Positions 1 to 11,875 of a DNA stretch of 64,000 nt are shown here, one piece after another. The notes beneath the pieces are model-generated. The model ran no database searches and was not told where the DNA came from. It saw only the letters and a list, made by a program, of their open reading frames with translations. This stretch comes from Carettochelys insculpta. Lineage: Eukaryota; Chordata; Testudines; Carettochelyidae. The translations under genes were made by a program, and so were the position numbers. Each line of letters begins with the position of its first letter. Position 1 is the stretch's first letter. The DNA is taken from contig NC_134137.1 of NCBI RefSeq assembly GCF_033958435.1, positions 256,230,501 to 256,294,500 on the forward strand. The letters run 5' to 3'.

Positions 1-2008
1 GGCAAAGTATTTACAGGAGGAAAGGGGCTAACTATGTACATTGGGATGGGGGCAAACTGTTCACACAGGGAGGGGGACATGGGTGGCCTGCATGGGGGAC
101 CCTTACTGCAGGGCAGGGGTGGAGGGCCTTAAGCCATGTCATCCCTGGGATCTGCGCACCCACACAGTTCAGGGTTCCCATCGGGGAGATAAGCTCAGGG
201 GTCCATGTCAGCTGGGTGATCAGCCACAGCAGGGGCCTCTGCAGGGGGCTGGCAGGTGAGGCCCCTCCAGGGGAGCTGATGGGTGGTGCCGCAGCAGGAG
301 GGGTGAGCGGGGGAGGAATGGTCGGGGGGCATGCAGGCCAGCAGCTCCCGGAATGTGCCTGCCACATCCCAGAGGATTCCCATGAGCTCTCCCCAGGCTG
401 CCCGGTGCCAGGTGGAGGTGACGGAACACAGGTCCTCCACGGCCGTCTCTGGCCTTCCTTGAGCATAGATACCCTCATGCTGGTGGTGGTATTGCCATCC
501 CTCATCGCTGGGGTGCTTTCTGGCACAACAGAGAGTGTGAGCTCTCCTGGCCTGCTGTTGGCGCAGCTGCAAGAATGCGGGGAAGAGGGGGACAGGCCGT
601 GAGTCCTGACCCCTGCCCTGTGGCCCATGCCCCCTGTCCCCTATCCCCCCCATGGGCAGCAGACCCCCATGCCCCATCCCCATCAGGGCGGCCCCAGGGG
701 ACCACGGTGGCAGAAGGGGTCCCCATTCCATTGGGGGCAGCTCCCTTGTGCAGTCTGGCCCATCCCACCCCATTCCCCTGGGAGTGGGCCATGACACCAT
801 CCATGGGAACGGGTACTGAAGGCCACTGGCAGCCATAATGCCACCCTGAGAGCCACTACCTGGCTGGGCTGTGGCAGGCCAGGGTCTCCTGGTGGGGTGT
901 GGGGCCCTCTGGAGGGTATGGAGCTTCTGCCCTGTGATTCGGGGCATGTGCCCTATCAGGTACGTACCTGAGGGTCCACCACCAAGGTTGGGGGATGCCC
1001 AGCTGGCTGAAGCCCAGCTGGAAGTGTGGGAGGGGAGATCTATGACCAGCTCACCCTCCTTGCTGGACCAGTCTACTGCAGCTGGCTCCGTCTTTGACCC
1101 TGGTGTAGTTGGACTGGCCAATGGTCCCAGCTCATTGGCGTCCCCAGACTGGGGCTCCTCGGACAAGGTATTGAGGATGGGGGTGGGGAGTTGTGTCCCA
1201 TGGCCCCATGAGGCACTGCAGCTTGCGGTAAAATGGGCATGAAGTGGGCATGGCCCCCGACTGGCTGTCTGAGTCCTTAGCCCAGGCGTACCCCTGCTGC
1301 AACTCCTGGACCTTGCTGCTCGCTTGGTCAGGAGTGCGGGCAGGGTGGCCATGGGTACTCAGGCCCTCAGCCAGCTGGGCAAAAGCGGCTGCATTCTGCC
1401 GCTTCGTGCCTATTTCACGCAGGACCTTCTCCTGCCAGAGGCCCAGCAGGTCCCAGAGCTCATGTGCCATCCAGAAGGGGTCTCTCCTTTCCCCCCCCAC
1501 CCCCCCGGCTGGACTCCTGTGAGCCCTGGGCATGCTCAGAGGGGGGACCCTGGGCCTCCTCACACTGCTGGCTGGTGGCCATGGTGCTCCAGAAGCTGTT
1601 AGGGGTCTCGCTGGGGCATGCAGAGGCAGCATGTGCGATGGGTGCTGCCTGCACACTCTCAGCTTCCTGCAATGGGGTTTCTGCATCTGTGCAGCTTTAA
1701 GAGCTGCTGCATGCATGGACCATAGAGCCCCACAGGTACTGGGCTCTGTGTCCCAGCTGATCAGTGCCATGGTGGGACCCGCTCTTTCGAAAGAGCGGGC
1801 CGCAGAGCTTCTCCACACGTCTTCTTTCGAAAGAGCCTTTTGAAAGGGCAGGCTTTTCCTTTTCCAAGTTTGGAAGAGTGGATTGGAAAGCTGGGGTGCA
1901 TTCCTTCGATTTCATTTTCAAAAGCGAGCGCAGCCTGTTTAGAGGCTTCACGCTCTCTTTTGAAAGAGGGCCTGAAATTTTGAAAATAATGGTTAGCACA
2001 GACATGGC
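1..2008 (-). mobile_element. PIF/Harbinger element, partial (SANT-gene end), decayed
   Basis: This stretch is a second copy of the element at 48018-51941, in reverse orientation and cut by the window edge. It shares the SANT-like gene, the intron position, a DWSS-GEL acidic motif and Harbinger-type arms full of CTTTCGAAAG and TTTTGAAAG motifs (about 1780-1975). The right end reads as a decayed terminal repeat near 1996-2008 (AGCCATGTCTGTGCT on the minus strand against the GGCTATGTCTACAC consensus). The transposase gene would lie left of position 1. The sequence is GC-rich, unlike the AT-rich flank after 2010. No target duplication could be assigned. Confidence 0.7.
195..1582 (-). pseudogene. 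SANT/Myb-like DNA-binding gene of Harbinger element, broken, two exons
   Basis: In PIF/Harbinger elements this gene encodes the accessory SANT/Myb-like (trihelix) protein that works with the transposase; here it is broken. The start ATG at 1582-1580 (MATSQQ...) matches the start of the copy at 48428 (MASSQ...). After a G-rich run the frame shifts into the DNA-binding part (ELWDLLGLWQEKVLREIG, then QNAAAFAQLAEGL and FYRKLQ), ending near 1210. A second region carries DWSSKEGELVID. A likely intron runs from 967 (CAG|GTACGT) to 567 (TTGCAG), and exon 2 (CTGCGCCAACAGC...) resembles exon 2 of the other copy. The C-terminal part resembles a short helical or coiled-coil segment. Frameshifts make a functional product unlikely. 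Confidence 0.6.
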
Positions 2009-2084
2009 TAGATAGAGCTTACTATCTACCTAAACAAAATGTATAAAGGGAGAAAGAAAGGACTATTTCTAAATAACACACCTA

Positions 2085-2235
2085 TTTTACAGGTAGGAAG
2101 CTGAGGCCCTGAGTGATTCCTCCACGCACTCTCCCACCCCAATCATACAGGAAGTTTGTGGCAGAGCAAGGAGCTGAACATAGAGCTCTTGACTTGCATG
2201 CTAGGTAGTCTGAATCATAAAACTGTTTCTTTCTT
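2085..2235 (+). repeat. MIR-type SINE fragment
   Basis: The segment reads like the core of a MIR/CORE-SINE on the plus strand: ACAGGTAGGAAGCTGAGGCCC, then a poorly matching middle, then AGGAAGTTTGTGGCAGAGC, AGGAGCTGAACATAGAGCTC and a TTGACT/CTAGGTAGTC tail. These correspond to the 'gaaactgaggc ... acagg-agtctgtggcagagc-ggaattgaac-c' layout of MIR. It is old and diverged. Confidence 0.55.
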
Positions 2236-3420
2236 GATCTCCTTGAGGAAGATCCCTCTTGGAGCTGAGAGAAAGTTTGCAATTTAATAGACATTTAATA
2301 TGGTAATGAATCCGTTGAGTGGTAACAGGGTTGCAGGGGCAGTGTGATCAGTCTTGTGATCCTGACTGGCAAGTGAAAAGGCAGCCAGAAAGGGAAGGTT
2401 TCATGGCATTTGAGAGAACAGATTAAAAGCAGCTGTTTCCTCATGCGGCTGGGATTTACCAAGTTGCCTGTCTGCTGTTGGCTTATCTTTTTGTGGGGAA
2501 TAACATGGCTCATTGATAGACTGTATGTAAGGACTTGTATATAGTATGATCAAACCAAATTATTTGGTAACCTGACTCAATTTCTCTCCAACAATGACAA
2601 ATTACTTGCAGCAAAGCAGCAAACCTGGCCACAACTTAGCAGATGGGGGCAACAGTTTCTGGTGCTGGGTTTGGTGAAATGGTTTAGATATGAGTCAGCT
2701 GTTAAAGCAGCCAAATTTGTTTTGGTAGTGCAGAGATTTCTGAGGGCACAACTCCATCACACACAGAAAAAAATAGAAATCCCTCTGCTCTGAGTTGATT
2801 TTAATAGCTCTTGGATAGAGTATAGGTATTGTACAGGACAGCAACTGTAGGCATTACATAAATCTAAGATTCAGCAATTGAGGGGCTATACTGGGAATTA
2901 TTTACTTCTATGTATTTAAACTAGAACAAAATAATTTACTTATTTTTTTAACTACTATGCATTTAAAATAGAACAAAATAAAACAAGCCTATTCCCAGGC
3001 TTCTGATGTTCTACAGTCATCAGAACAACAAAGGATAACAAAGAGTCGCTCACGTAACATGGTGCCTCAGGTTGGAAAATACAGCAAAACAAAACCTCTC
3101 TCTTTGAATTTCAGTGAAATTCCCCAGCACTCCCACCTAATCTCCTCGCTCACCCTAAACGTGTGCAGAGTGTTGGGCTTTGTGATATACTCTGACGGTC
3201 AAGTGTATGGTTATGGGTCAAGTGCTGCACAGCATTCTTGTGTTCTTACCAACTGAGACAATTTTTTCCTATTGTAGATTCCCACTGAAATTGTATGATC
3301 CCCCAGACATGGATAGAAACTTCTCTAGTGTTTGTATAGCACAAGCCATCCTATTGGCACTTAGTAGGGCCAATATTTAAAAAATAATACATTAAGAATC
3401 CTAAACTAAATAATTGATAG
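2236..3420. other. AT-rich intergenic DNA, nothing recognised
   Basis: No gene, splice-flanked exon or clear transposon end was seen. Short open frames here have no recognisable domain. Confidence 0.5.
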
Positions 3421-4290
3421 TGACAGAATAATATCCTTTGTGCTAGACACAGGCCTGCCAACAAGAGGGCAAAGGGGGCAATTGCCCCAGAGCTCAATGA
3501 TTCAAAAGAGCCCAGGCCTCCAGCCACAGCCACTGTGACATCAGTGACGGTGGCTGGAGCTCGAGACTCTTTAAATTGCCGCCTGTGCACTGTGCAGCAT
3601 TCTCCAGGCTGCTGTGAGGCCTGCCTGGGGGTGGGGCAGCATGGCACACTTCTGCCCTTGGCCTTTCCCCTTCCAGGAACAGAGAACTGCCCCATGCCAC
3701 GTCTTGCCTAAGGGCCCGGCGAGGCTGCTGGCCCCGCTGACTAGGCAAGATATTGGTTGCTGAACTCTTCATACTGCTTTGCCTCCCTAAGATTATCTTG
3801 GATCCAAGACTGTGACCTAAAGATGTGTTGTGGGAAATCTGGAGAAAGTTCTGGATGACAGTGGTTTGCGGTAGGGACAGGAGGTTATGAGCACCTATGG
3901 CTCTCAACATAGGCACAAGAAGAGCGTGGAGAAGGGTGCTGCAGCACCCCAGATTTTGCACAGTGTCAAGGTTCAAGCCTCCAGCATGTGCCCAGGGCCC
4001 TGCTACAGCCTGGGGTCTTGGCCTCCAGCTCCAGGGGTTCCAGCTGCCAGCCCTGCTGCCTCTGGGGGTCCCAGTCACTGATCCCAAGGGCTCCATTGGC
4101 AGCTTTAGGGTCCTGGCTTGTTGGGGGCTCTGCTATCACCTGGAGTCCTGGTGGCTCCCCTGCAGGCTCTTGGGTCCGACTGTCAGCCTCAGCTGCTCCC
4201 AGCTCTGCCCCCTGCCTGGGGCAAGAACAGAATAATGTTGGCGGGATGGGGCGCAAATCAAATTGTTCCAGCACCACTGTGTATCAATGA
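3421..4290. repeat. Probable unclassified interspersed repeat, GC-rich
   Basis: A GC-rich block starts with GCCAACAAGAGGGCAAAGGGGGCAATTGCCCC-type sequence and stands out from the AT-rich flanks. The motif GGGGCAATTGCCCC is palindromic and looks like part of a common turtle repeat. Several overlapping open frames are by-products of base composition. The class is unknown. Confidence 0.3.
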
Positions 4291-4603
4291 TTAAAACATT
4301 TGAAGGGTTTGAAATAACAGTTCAGGTTTAAATATTAAAAGTGAAACATTTTCTGGAAAGCAACCCCAATGGATATTTTACAAATAGACTTAACAGAAAG
4401 CTCCCCAAGCAGAGCACAATAAAATCAGCTTGTCCCTTCAGAAAGTGTTTGTCACTTTGGTGCTTCCTTATATTGTTCTCTGTGTGGAGCATACAAGAAT
4501 GTATATCCTTGGGTGCCCAGTGTCTGCACAAGTTATACTAACTGACATGAAAATAGCATGCTAAAATTATATTTCTACTGCACCTTTCATTTTGAAGGAT
4601 TCC

Positions 4604-5235
4604 ATAGAATCATAGACTTGGAAAGGACCTCCAGAGGTCATATAGTCCAATTCCCTGCACTCGTGGCAGGACTAGATATTATCAAAACGATTCTGACAGG
4701 TGTTTGAGTAACCTACTGCAATCTCCCTAGGAAATTTATTCCAGTTCTTAACTACCTTGACACGGAAATTGTTCCTGTTGTCCAATCTATATCATCCTTG
4801 CTGTAATTTAAACCCATGGCTTCTTTTCCTATCCTGAGAGGTTAAAGAATACATTTTTTCCCTTCCTCCTTGTAACAACCTTTTATGTACTTGAAAACTG
4901 TTATGTCCCCTCCCAGTTTTCTCTTTTCCAGACTAAACAAACCCAGATTTTTCAGTCTTCTCATAGGTCATGTTTTCTAGACCTTTAATTAGTTTTGTTG
5001 CTCTTCTCTGGACTTTCTCCAATTTGTCCACATCTTCCCTCAAATGTGGCTCATGGAACAGGCCATAATACTCCATTTCAGGCCTCATGAGTGTGGAGGA
5101 AAGCAGAATTTCTTCTTGTGTCTTGCTGATAATACTTCTGCTAATACATTCCAGAATGTTGGCTTTTTCTGCAAGTGTGTTACATGGTTGACCCTCATTT
5201 AGCTTGTGATCCACTATGGCCCCCATTCAAAGAAC
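4604..5235 (-). mobile_element. CR1 LINE, 5'-truncated (RT C-terminus and 3' UTR)
   Basis: On the minus strand this reads as the end of CR1 ORF2 followed by the 3' UTR. The frame at 5226-4933 carries ILECISRSIISKTQEEILL, LMRPEMEYYGLF and DKLEKVQRRATKLIKGLE, the conserved block at the C-terminal side of the CR1 reverse transcriptase. The 3' end at about 4604 is the CR1 type (TCTATGATTCTATGG on the minus strand). The 5' side is truncated, and downstream frames are broken (YEKTEKSGFV stop). Confidence 0.85.
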
Positions 5236-5924
5236 TTTCATTGTTTCTGGCCAACTTTGAAGACTGTGGGATTCCATAAGGGTTAATGAGAGCAGAATTT
5301 AGCCAGTCATATGGGACCTGGTCCTGCGAGTGTCTTACTACCCTTAGATCTAGTGAGAGTTGAGGTTACTCAGTATTGCACAGGATCAGGCCTCCTTGAA
5401 GCATTACTTGCCTACTGCTGAAGTACAGCCACCTCTGAAACAGAATGTAGTTTAAATCAAGGCCTGAGTGTTTTCAGATGTTACTGAACAACGAATATGT
5501 CATGCATGCAATTTGCTGAATCATCCCTGAGATTTCAACAGGGTGCAGTAGGGTGAAGGATCTTATAGCTGTAAGGAGCTTCAGCCAATCAAACAGATCC
5601 AACCCCGACTCCCCAAGAAATAATGTAAGTGTAGCAATCAGTAAGCAAGTCAAAGTGAAACCCCATTGATGTAAATTACTAGCAAAGTTTTATGCTCATT
5701 TTTGATACTTACTGTGCATTTACAGATATATATTGCTATAAAATATTGCAGCATTGTCGGGCAAAAAGGAACCATTTTTTACAAAAATATAATGTTTTCT
5801 AATGTATTAAAACCATACACCTGATGTAACCTATCTAACTGTGTGTTTGACATGAGATTGGATTCTGATTTCATTCACTTTGCTGAAGTCATTTTGATGA
5901 GTTATTTCAGATTTTTAACAGTAT
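5236..5924. other. Intergenic, nothing recognised
   Basis: AT-rich unique-looking sequence with no gene or repeat end that I can support. Confidence 0.5.
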
Positions 5925-6350
5925 GGTCTCATGTACACTACAGCAATCTTTCAAAAGAAGTTTTTCTGGAAGATCTCTTCCGAAAAAACCCTCTTTTGAA
6001 AGAGCATGTCTACACACAAAAAAACCAATAAAAAAACCTGATCTGCTGTTTTGATAGCGTCCATACAGCTGTTCTGAAAGAATGGGCCAGGGATCAAAAA
6101 ACTGAACACCACAACAACTGTTCTTTCGACAAAAGGGCTGCCGGGGTGTCTACACGTGGTTTCTTCCCTGAAAGAATATTTCAGGAAAAGGAGCTGTTCC
6201 TCATCTGGGAGGGGAAGAGGGCTACTCGAAAAAGTGCTGCATTCTTTCGATTTCAGATTGAAAGCACGTATTTTGTATGGAGATGCTCTGCAGGTTCCTT
6301 TGTAAAAAGGCCCATTTTTTTCAAAAGAACTTGCTAGTCTAGATGCAGCC
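5925..6350. mobile_element. Harbinger-type MITE
   Basis: The left end GGTCTCATGTACACTACAGC and right end GTCTAGATGCAGCC (reverse complement GGCTGCATCTAGAC) are degenerate versions of the GGCTRYGTCTACAC end. Internally there are Harbinger-like motifs (TCTTTCAAAAGAAG, CTCTTTTGAAAGAGC, TTCTTTCGATTTC) and internal copies of GTCTACAC at about 6008 and 6149. Flanks are TAT and TGT, so no exact target duplication remains. Confidence 0.6.
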
Positions 6351-6845
6351 TGTAGGTAAAAACAGAATCTGACCAGTACCCATACAACTCAAAATGTAGT
6401 CAGTGGAAGCTAGGTTGTTTAAAGTTGGGTGTCCAAAAACAGGATAACCAAACTCTTGAAAATTTTATGAGTGATGGTTGATGACTTTGATGATCTAAAT
6501 GGAAACAAAGTAAACACAAGTGAGCACAGTTTTGAAGAAGGCGTATGTAGATACCTAGGTTTCTATTATTTCCAGGAGTACAAAATGAGTCAAAGAGTCT
6601 TACAATAAAATAAACTATCTAAAACCACTGACTTTTTAAAATAACAAATAAACCTATATTGGTAACAAATGAGAACTGAAATTTTAGTCATGCAGTTATA
6701 TATTACACAGGTGATGTGGGCAGTTGTATTCTTCCAATTTTGGCATAAACTAATAGCCAGTAACTTTAAAAAAATCCCTCAAAGAGTCAAGCTATTTATC
6801 TCTAGCCATGAAGCTCAGTCAAACACTTTAGTCATATGTCATAAT
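6351..6845. other. Intergenic, nothing recognised
   Basis: AT-rich sequence with no supportable gene or repeat boundary. Confidence 0.5.
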
Positions 6846-6970
6846 GAGTGTTTTTTTTTTGTGCTGGTACTTCTTGGTATGGAGTACCGGCACCTCGGCA
6901 GCCCCAGCCATGGGACTGTCTGAGGATTGGGGTTGGGATGCCGGATGACTACTGGCTCCTCTATTTTTCC
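6846..6970. repeat. Unclassified short interspersed repeat
   Basis: A T-run followed by GTGCTGGTACTTCTTGGTA, GGAGTACCGGCACC and a GC-rich tail. It resembles the start of the block near 35828 (T-run, then GGTGCTGGAACTC), which suggests two members of one family. The class is unknown. Confidence 0.35.
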
Positions 6971-7541
6971 CCCCTTACATAAAAAGCTCTGGTTATACAA
7001 AATAATTATACTTGTTAACACTGTGACACAACATTACTTTTGTGATTGCAGGTATAGGGTTATCCAGAATCTATACTTTTCATTGACAGTTTTTAACGTA
7101 TGCCTTATTTCTATCAGTAAAACATAAATACAGGCCCTATACAAAAGGGCCAGTAAATGGAAAACTTATGATGAGGCACACGTATTTAACCCATAACACT
7201 GAATTTCCTCGCTCTCCGAGACACCAGTACCTGGATGTAATTTTTAGATATAAGAATACACACATTCTTAAATTACAAATACCATAGAACAAAAAGCTTT
7301 TCTACGTACAGTCACAATTTGGCAACAAATGAAAAATGGGATTACTTTCTCCCACTAATGTTAAGACAATTTTTATGTATGAAGTAGCTGCCAAATATAA
7401 CTACTGTTCAGCAACATAAAAAGATCAAGAAATGTGAAGAAGACTGATACGGGAAGGCATGATAGTTGTTAAAATGTGTTCTGCTCCACTTACTTTCACA
7501 CAATTCCTCTTTAACATACCATTACAATACCAGGGCCAACC

Positions 7542-7606
7542 GTGGTGTGTGGGTGTGTGTGCGCGTGCGTGCACATATGCACACACACATGTGCACACAC
7601 ACGCAC
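7542..7606. repeat. (GT)n/(CA)n microsatellite
   Basis: Alternating GT tract (GTGTGTGGGTGTGTGTGCGCG) that turns into a CA tract (ACACACACATGTGCACACAC), so the two halves are partly inverted and could form a hairpin. The stretches 6971-7541 and 7607-8337 on either side show nothing else recognisable. Confidence 0.85.
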
Positions 7607-8337
7607 ATGAAGGAAGGTCATTTGTCCTTGGCCTCAAGCTCAAACGGGGCCTCAAATTTAGACACTTGTTAATTTTTTGGTATTTGATAAGTTTTGCAAC
7701 CTGTTTGTATGTGCATCCCTCAATAATTTGTGCATTTGCACAGAAAAAGGCTAGAAAAGCATTTGTTAAACAAAAAAAAATCAAATTATGTCTCACTCTT
7801 TTTTGGTGTTTTATTTTGTTCTCACGTATTGTCAGTTTTTATTTTTATTACGGCTGACAGCCTCAAAAGCTGGAAGTGGTGTGGGCCTTTCCAGTTCTCT
7901 GTATCATGGGCTTGTACACTACACTTCATTCCTGTGGCATAATACAATTCAGAGCTGCAAGAGAATTCCTGCTGTAAAACAGGGATACAGTTCAAAGATA
8001 AAAGTGATAACGTCCATGCCAACTGGGGAACTAGAGAGGAAGACAGTATGAATGCCTTTGTGCAATAACAAGATACTACAGGACTCAGGCTGATGGCACA
8101 GAGAACTCAGATATAAGTAAAACCAATAAGTTTGCCCCAGAAAACGGAAACAAACTTATATCTAGTCTAAGACATTTTCCAAAGATATTACAGACAGCAA
8201 TAAATGTATTAGAACATTGTCTGCCAGAATCAGACACAGGGAGTACAATAAGAGGAATTTTTACTCCCTATATTTTTCCAACTGGATTAGGTAGCTCAAG
8301 AGAAACTGAACTTATCTCTGAAAAACCATATGGCAAT

Positions 8338-8778
8338 CAAAACAAAAAAGAGGTCAAGTAGCACTTTAAAGACTAACAAAATAATTATTTATTAGGCGAG
8401 CTTTCGTGGGACAGACCCACTTCTTCAGACCATTGCCATACCATAACAGACTCAATATTTAAGGCACAGAGAACCAAAAACAGTAATCAAAGTTGACAAA
8501 TCAGAAAAAAATCATCAAGGTGAGCAAATCAGAGAGCGCGAGGGGACGGGGGGAGTCAAGAATTAGATTAAGCCAAGTATACAAAAGAGCCCCTATAATG
8601 TCCCAGAAAATTTACATCCCGGTTCAAACCATGTGTTAATGCGTCAAATTTGAATATGAAAGAGAGTTCAGCAGTTCAGCAACTGCTAATAAATTATTTT
8701 GTTAGTCTTCAAAGTGCTACTTGACTGCTTTTTTGTTTTGATAGTATATAGACTAGCACGGCTCCCTCTCTGTTACTA
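8338..8778. mobile_element. Penelope-like element terminal repeat, inverted pair
   Basis: The left part reads AAGTAGCACTTTAAAGACTAAC then GAGCTTTCGTGGGACAGACCC. The right part holds the complement order (TGTTAGTCTTCAAAGTGCTACTTG) and TAGACTAGCACGGCTCCCTC. The same sequence lies directly downstream of the Penelope endonuclease remnant at 43840-44528, which is why I assign it to Penelope-like elements. About 250 bp of internal element sequence separate the two inverted parts. Confidence 0.55.
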
Positions 8779-10079
8779 TATGACAATCGTTTCTGTTGAG
8801 CTGGGCTGGTTCCTCTGATCATGTGAGTTATGCTCAACTAGTCTGGGACATAGGAGAAACAAAAATATGACTTCCACTGTTTGAGTTTTTCTTGGTAACT
8901 TATCACAGCAAACCAGGCTCATATGTGGAATGCATCACAAACAGGAGACTGACAACATCTGGTGACCACTCAGTGGAGACAGTGAAAAGATAAACACTTG
9001 AACAAAATTAGAGTGATTAACTGCTGGATCACAAAAGCAGTTCCATCTTTACAAAGGGATGATTCTGAGTACTTCTGTGATTTTAGTCAAACAATTCAAA
9101 CATAACTAGTTTAAATTGTTTCACTTTGAAATTGTATTGGTTTCCTTTGAACTTGGAACTCAAAGTGAAGCTCAGGGGCATAAGCTACTTTGGGTCAAAA
9201 GCAAAGAAAAAGTTTTATCTTCAAACATTTGCAAAACAAAACTTCTGAATTTCACCCAGCTTTTTGTATCACTTTGAAATTCAGAAAAACAATTTGTTCA
9301 GAGAAAATACAAGATTGCTAGTTGACAGTCTACTCTTTGTAAAACTCACTCAACAGTTTTCTTAGTTAAAATTTGCTGAATGCAACTGATCCCCCATGTG
9401 AGCCCTAGTTTCCCTAAACTGAAGGCCTAATACTAAACATGAATGCCCCATGGAAGAAATTAATAAACTGTTAGACTGACTTTCTGGTGACCTTAGGGAG
9501 AATTCAATTTATTATTATTTTGTAAGCAGCAGTCCATAATGAATGAGTGGTCCTCATTTTGAAGGCTGTAGCAGAAAGGGGCACTTCAATGATTAAATCC
9601 AGCAACAGATATTTGAAGTGACAGCTGATGGAAAGGTCAACACTGTGATTCCCTCTTTCACCTAACTCTATGTCCCACAGTGAATGACTGTACCAAATGT
9701 CAAGACTCTAGTTGAAAATTAGATTTGGACTGTTGAAATCCCTTTACAGAAATATCCTGATGACCTTCAAGTGACAAAAGTGCACAACTCTAAAACCCTC
9801 CCACCCATATTCTGTGAACCCCACTGAATGGATGAACTGAATTTTAATATTTTGGCCCAGAAAGAGCATGAGAATTAATTATGGCTCTTAGTCACACTGT
9901 AACAAACATCTGGCTTACATTAGGTAGAAACAGGCCCTGTTGAAATAACCAATCAACCATAACCTCAAGTTATCCTCAACAGAGAAAGAACAAACAAAAT
10001 CAGGCAACATGTTTTCAGACCGTAAATGCGGGGCAAAACTATGAATAAATAGTTAAGACTTGTGTTTAACTGTATGTCC
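8779..10079. other. Intergenic, nothing recognised
   Basis: AT-rich, mostly unique-looking DNA. No coding, RNA or mobile signal could be supported. Confidence 0.5.
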
Positions 10080-10870
10080 CAGGGCTGCATTATGATAGTC
10101 CCTGGTTCAGACACACACGAATTCTGTGCTTAATTGTAAAGCCCACACTCATTACATTAACACCTCCTGGGAGAAGGCACTCTTTGCTCTCTCTGCAAAG
10201 CAACGGTCTTAGAAGATGATGTTTAGATTAAGGATTAAGTCATGTTTCTACCTCCACCTCTCACCAGCCTGCAATGTCTGGCTGGTGTACCAGCCAAATA
10301 ATGTGTCAATGCCTAATGGATAATGTGTTTGAGTGCTTTGCATTGAGCAGCTCTTAGCATGACTCTATCCTGAGGCATAAGTTCTTCCAGCATCTCCTAG
10401 GGAGTGTGCTGTGCTGGTTCCTACACAGCATTTAATGTGCATTGCATAAACCATCTACGTTTCTTAATTTGCTCCGATGTGCAGAGCTGGAATTCATAAC
10501 AAGCACAGGAGGAGTTATGATGGCCTCCTTTTGCTCTGATAACCTGCCCAGATCAGAAGATTAAAATCTCATTTGTGCCCCTTGTATCTTGGATATTTCT
10601 CACAAATTATATTTTAGGTAACTAGAAAGCTTTTGTCTTCCTAGAGAAGTACATACAAGAAGGGGATGGGGAGATTTTAATTAGTCATTTTCTGCAAATA
10701 CTCATGCTGATAGCACTGCACACTCTATATTACAATATTCATATGCAGCTATCCGCTTCACAATCATGAATTAAAATTTCATTCTCAGTGTGTTTTTGAT
10801 TTCAGCCACCAGATGAAATGTGATCTTTTTCTGGTTTAATTAAAGAGCAGCCACAGTAACATGGAAATAA
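10080..10870. other. Candidate conserved non-coding region (weak)
   Basis: About 0.8 kb with no visible repeat, no long frame, moderate base composition and several homeodomain-like TTAATTAA/TAATTA sites (for example GGTTTAATTAAAGAGC near 10836). It lies in the flank next to CAPZA3 where PLEKHA5 is expected from mammalian gene order. This is inference from its non-repetitive look only; conservation was not tested. Confidence 0.2.
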
Positions 10871-11787
10871 CCTCTTCATGGTTAGGCCCCAATCTCATCA
10901 GGAGGTCTGCTGGTCACTGGTGCAGGGGTCCATACTAGCAGACCCAACTGCAAGCCTGAGGACTTAGATTGCAGAGATTTTTTTGGGGGGAATTTAAACT
11001 CACAGGCATCTCTTGTGAATTTCCAAATATTCTGTGAAGAGTCTTTCTGCGCAACAAACAGGATGTTCTGCAGTGTGTAATAGGGATTTTATTTCTTGGA
11101 ATTTAATTCTTGAAATTGGGAATAAACATTTAGTTCTAAGGAGCTGAATGCATGTGCCAGTCATGAATTATCCAGGTCAATTTTGATTCCAGAACGTTTA
11201 GTTGTTAGCCAGCAAATATGTGACACACAATTTGCAAAGCATTAATTTAATATTTTAAATATGTGTTAGGAAGTGGTATTAACAGAACGTATTGTGCTTA
11301 TCTCACAATTTTGTTCACCCTTTGCTACTTTGCAAAGGAAATGGCATCTTCAGCATGGGAAAATATGAAACCTGTCAGTGATAGGGTCTCTTGCCTCACT
11401 GTGTTCCTGAGGTCTCCTACGTTGTCCTCAGGGCTCCACAGCCCAGTCAGACCTCAGCGGCCTAGTTCTGGGCCACAGGCCTCACAGCCCAATCAGGCCT
11501 CAGCTGCCTAGGTTCTCACGACGTCAGGCTCGCAGGGAGGTGGGGGGGGGCCAGAGCTTGGGTCCTCCTGCTCCACCAAGCTCTAGCCCAGGGCCCTCTT
11601 GGTGGTGGGTGGGTGACCCCAGCCACCAGCTCAGTGGGGATCCTCACTGCAACATGCTGAGCTCACTGGGAACCTTCCTGGTTCCCCCACCCTGGGCTAC
11701 TTCCTGCTGTGAAGGGCGACATGCATTTTAAGAAAGAAATCTGAAATTAACATGAAGTAAAATTGGCATAATTAAAGAAGGTTTGTA
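10871..11787. other. Intergenic with a short GC-rich duplicated block
   Basis: Mostly AT-rich. At 11430-11512 a roughly 45-bp unit is repeated twice in tandem (CACAGCCCAGTCAGACCTCAG and CACAGCCCAATCAGGCCTCAG), followed by a G-run and GC-rich sequence to about 11720. No gene was recognised. Confidence 0.45.
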
Positions 11788-11875
11788 GTGAAAGTCAGGA
11801 AGACAGTGCTACGAACACACATGTAAAGTGTGAGGAAATGTCCTGCAGTAAACATGTACTGCATTACAAATCATT
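11788..11875 (+). mobile_element. hAT-type fragment, same family as 25908-26012
   Basis: GTGAAAGTCAGGAAGACAGTG, AACACACATGTAAAGTGT and GTACTGCATTACAAATCATT match in order the segment that follows the hAT transposase remnant at 25450-25907 (GTGAGTCAGAAAGACAGTGG, CACACGTGTACAGTGT, TATCGCATTACAAATCATT). Only the non-coding part is present. Confidence 0.5.

Noticed and set aside
195..1352. 385-codon minus-strand open frame as one gene
   Set aside because: It crosses the intron predicted for the SANT-like gene and mixes different reading frames of a GC-rich element; only parts match the other copy.
3494..4277. Overlapping frames on both strands as a gene
   Set aside because: All frames are open because of GC content in a probable repeat; there is no domain, start context or splice support.
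7542..7606. Regulatory Z-DNA switch or CRISPR-like repeat
   Set aside because: A plain dinucleotide microsatellite; there are no spaced repeats of CRISPR type and this is a vertebrate genome.
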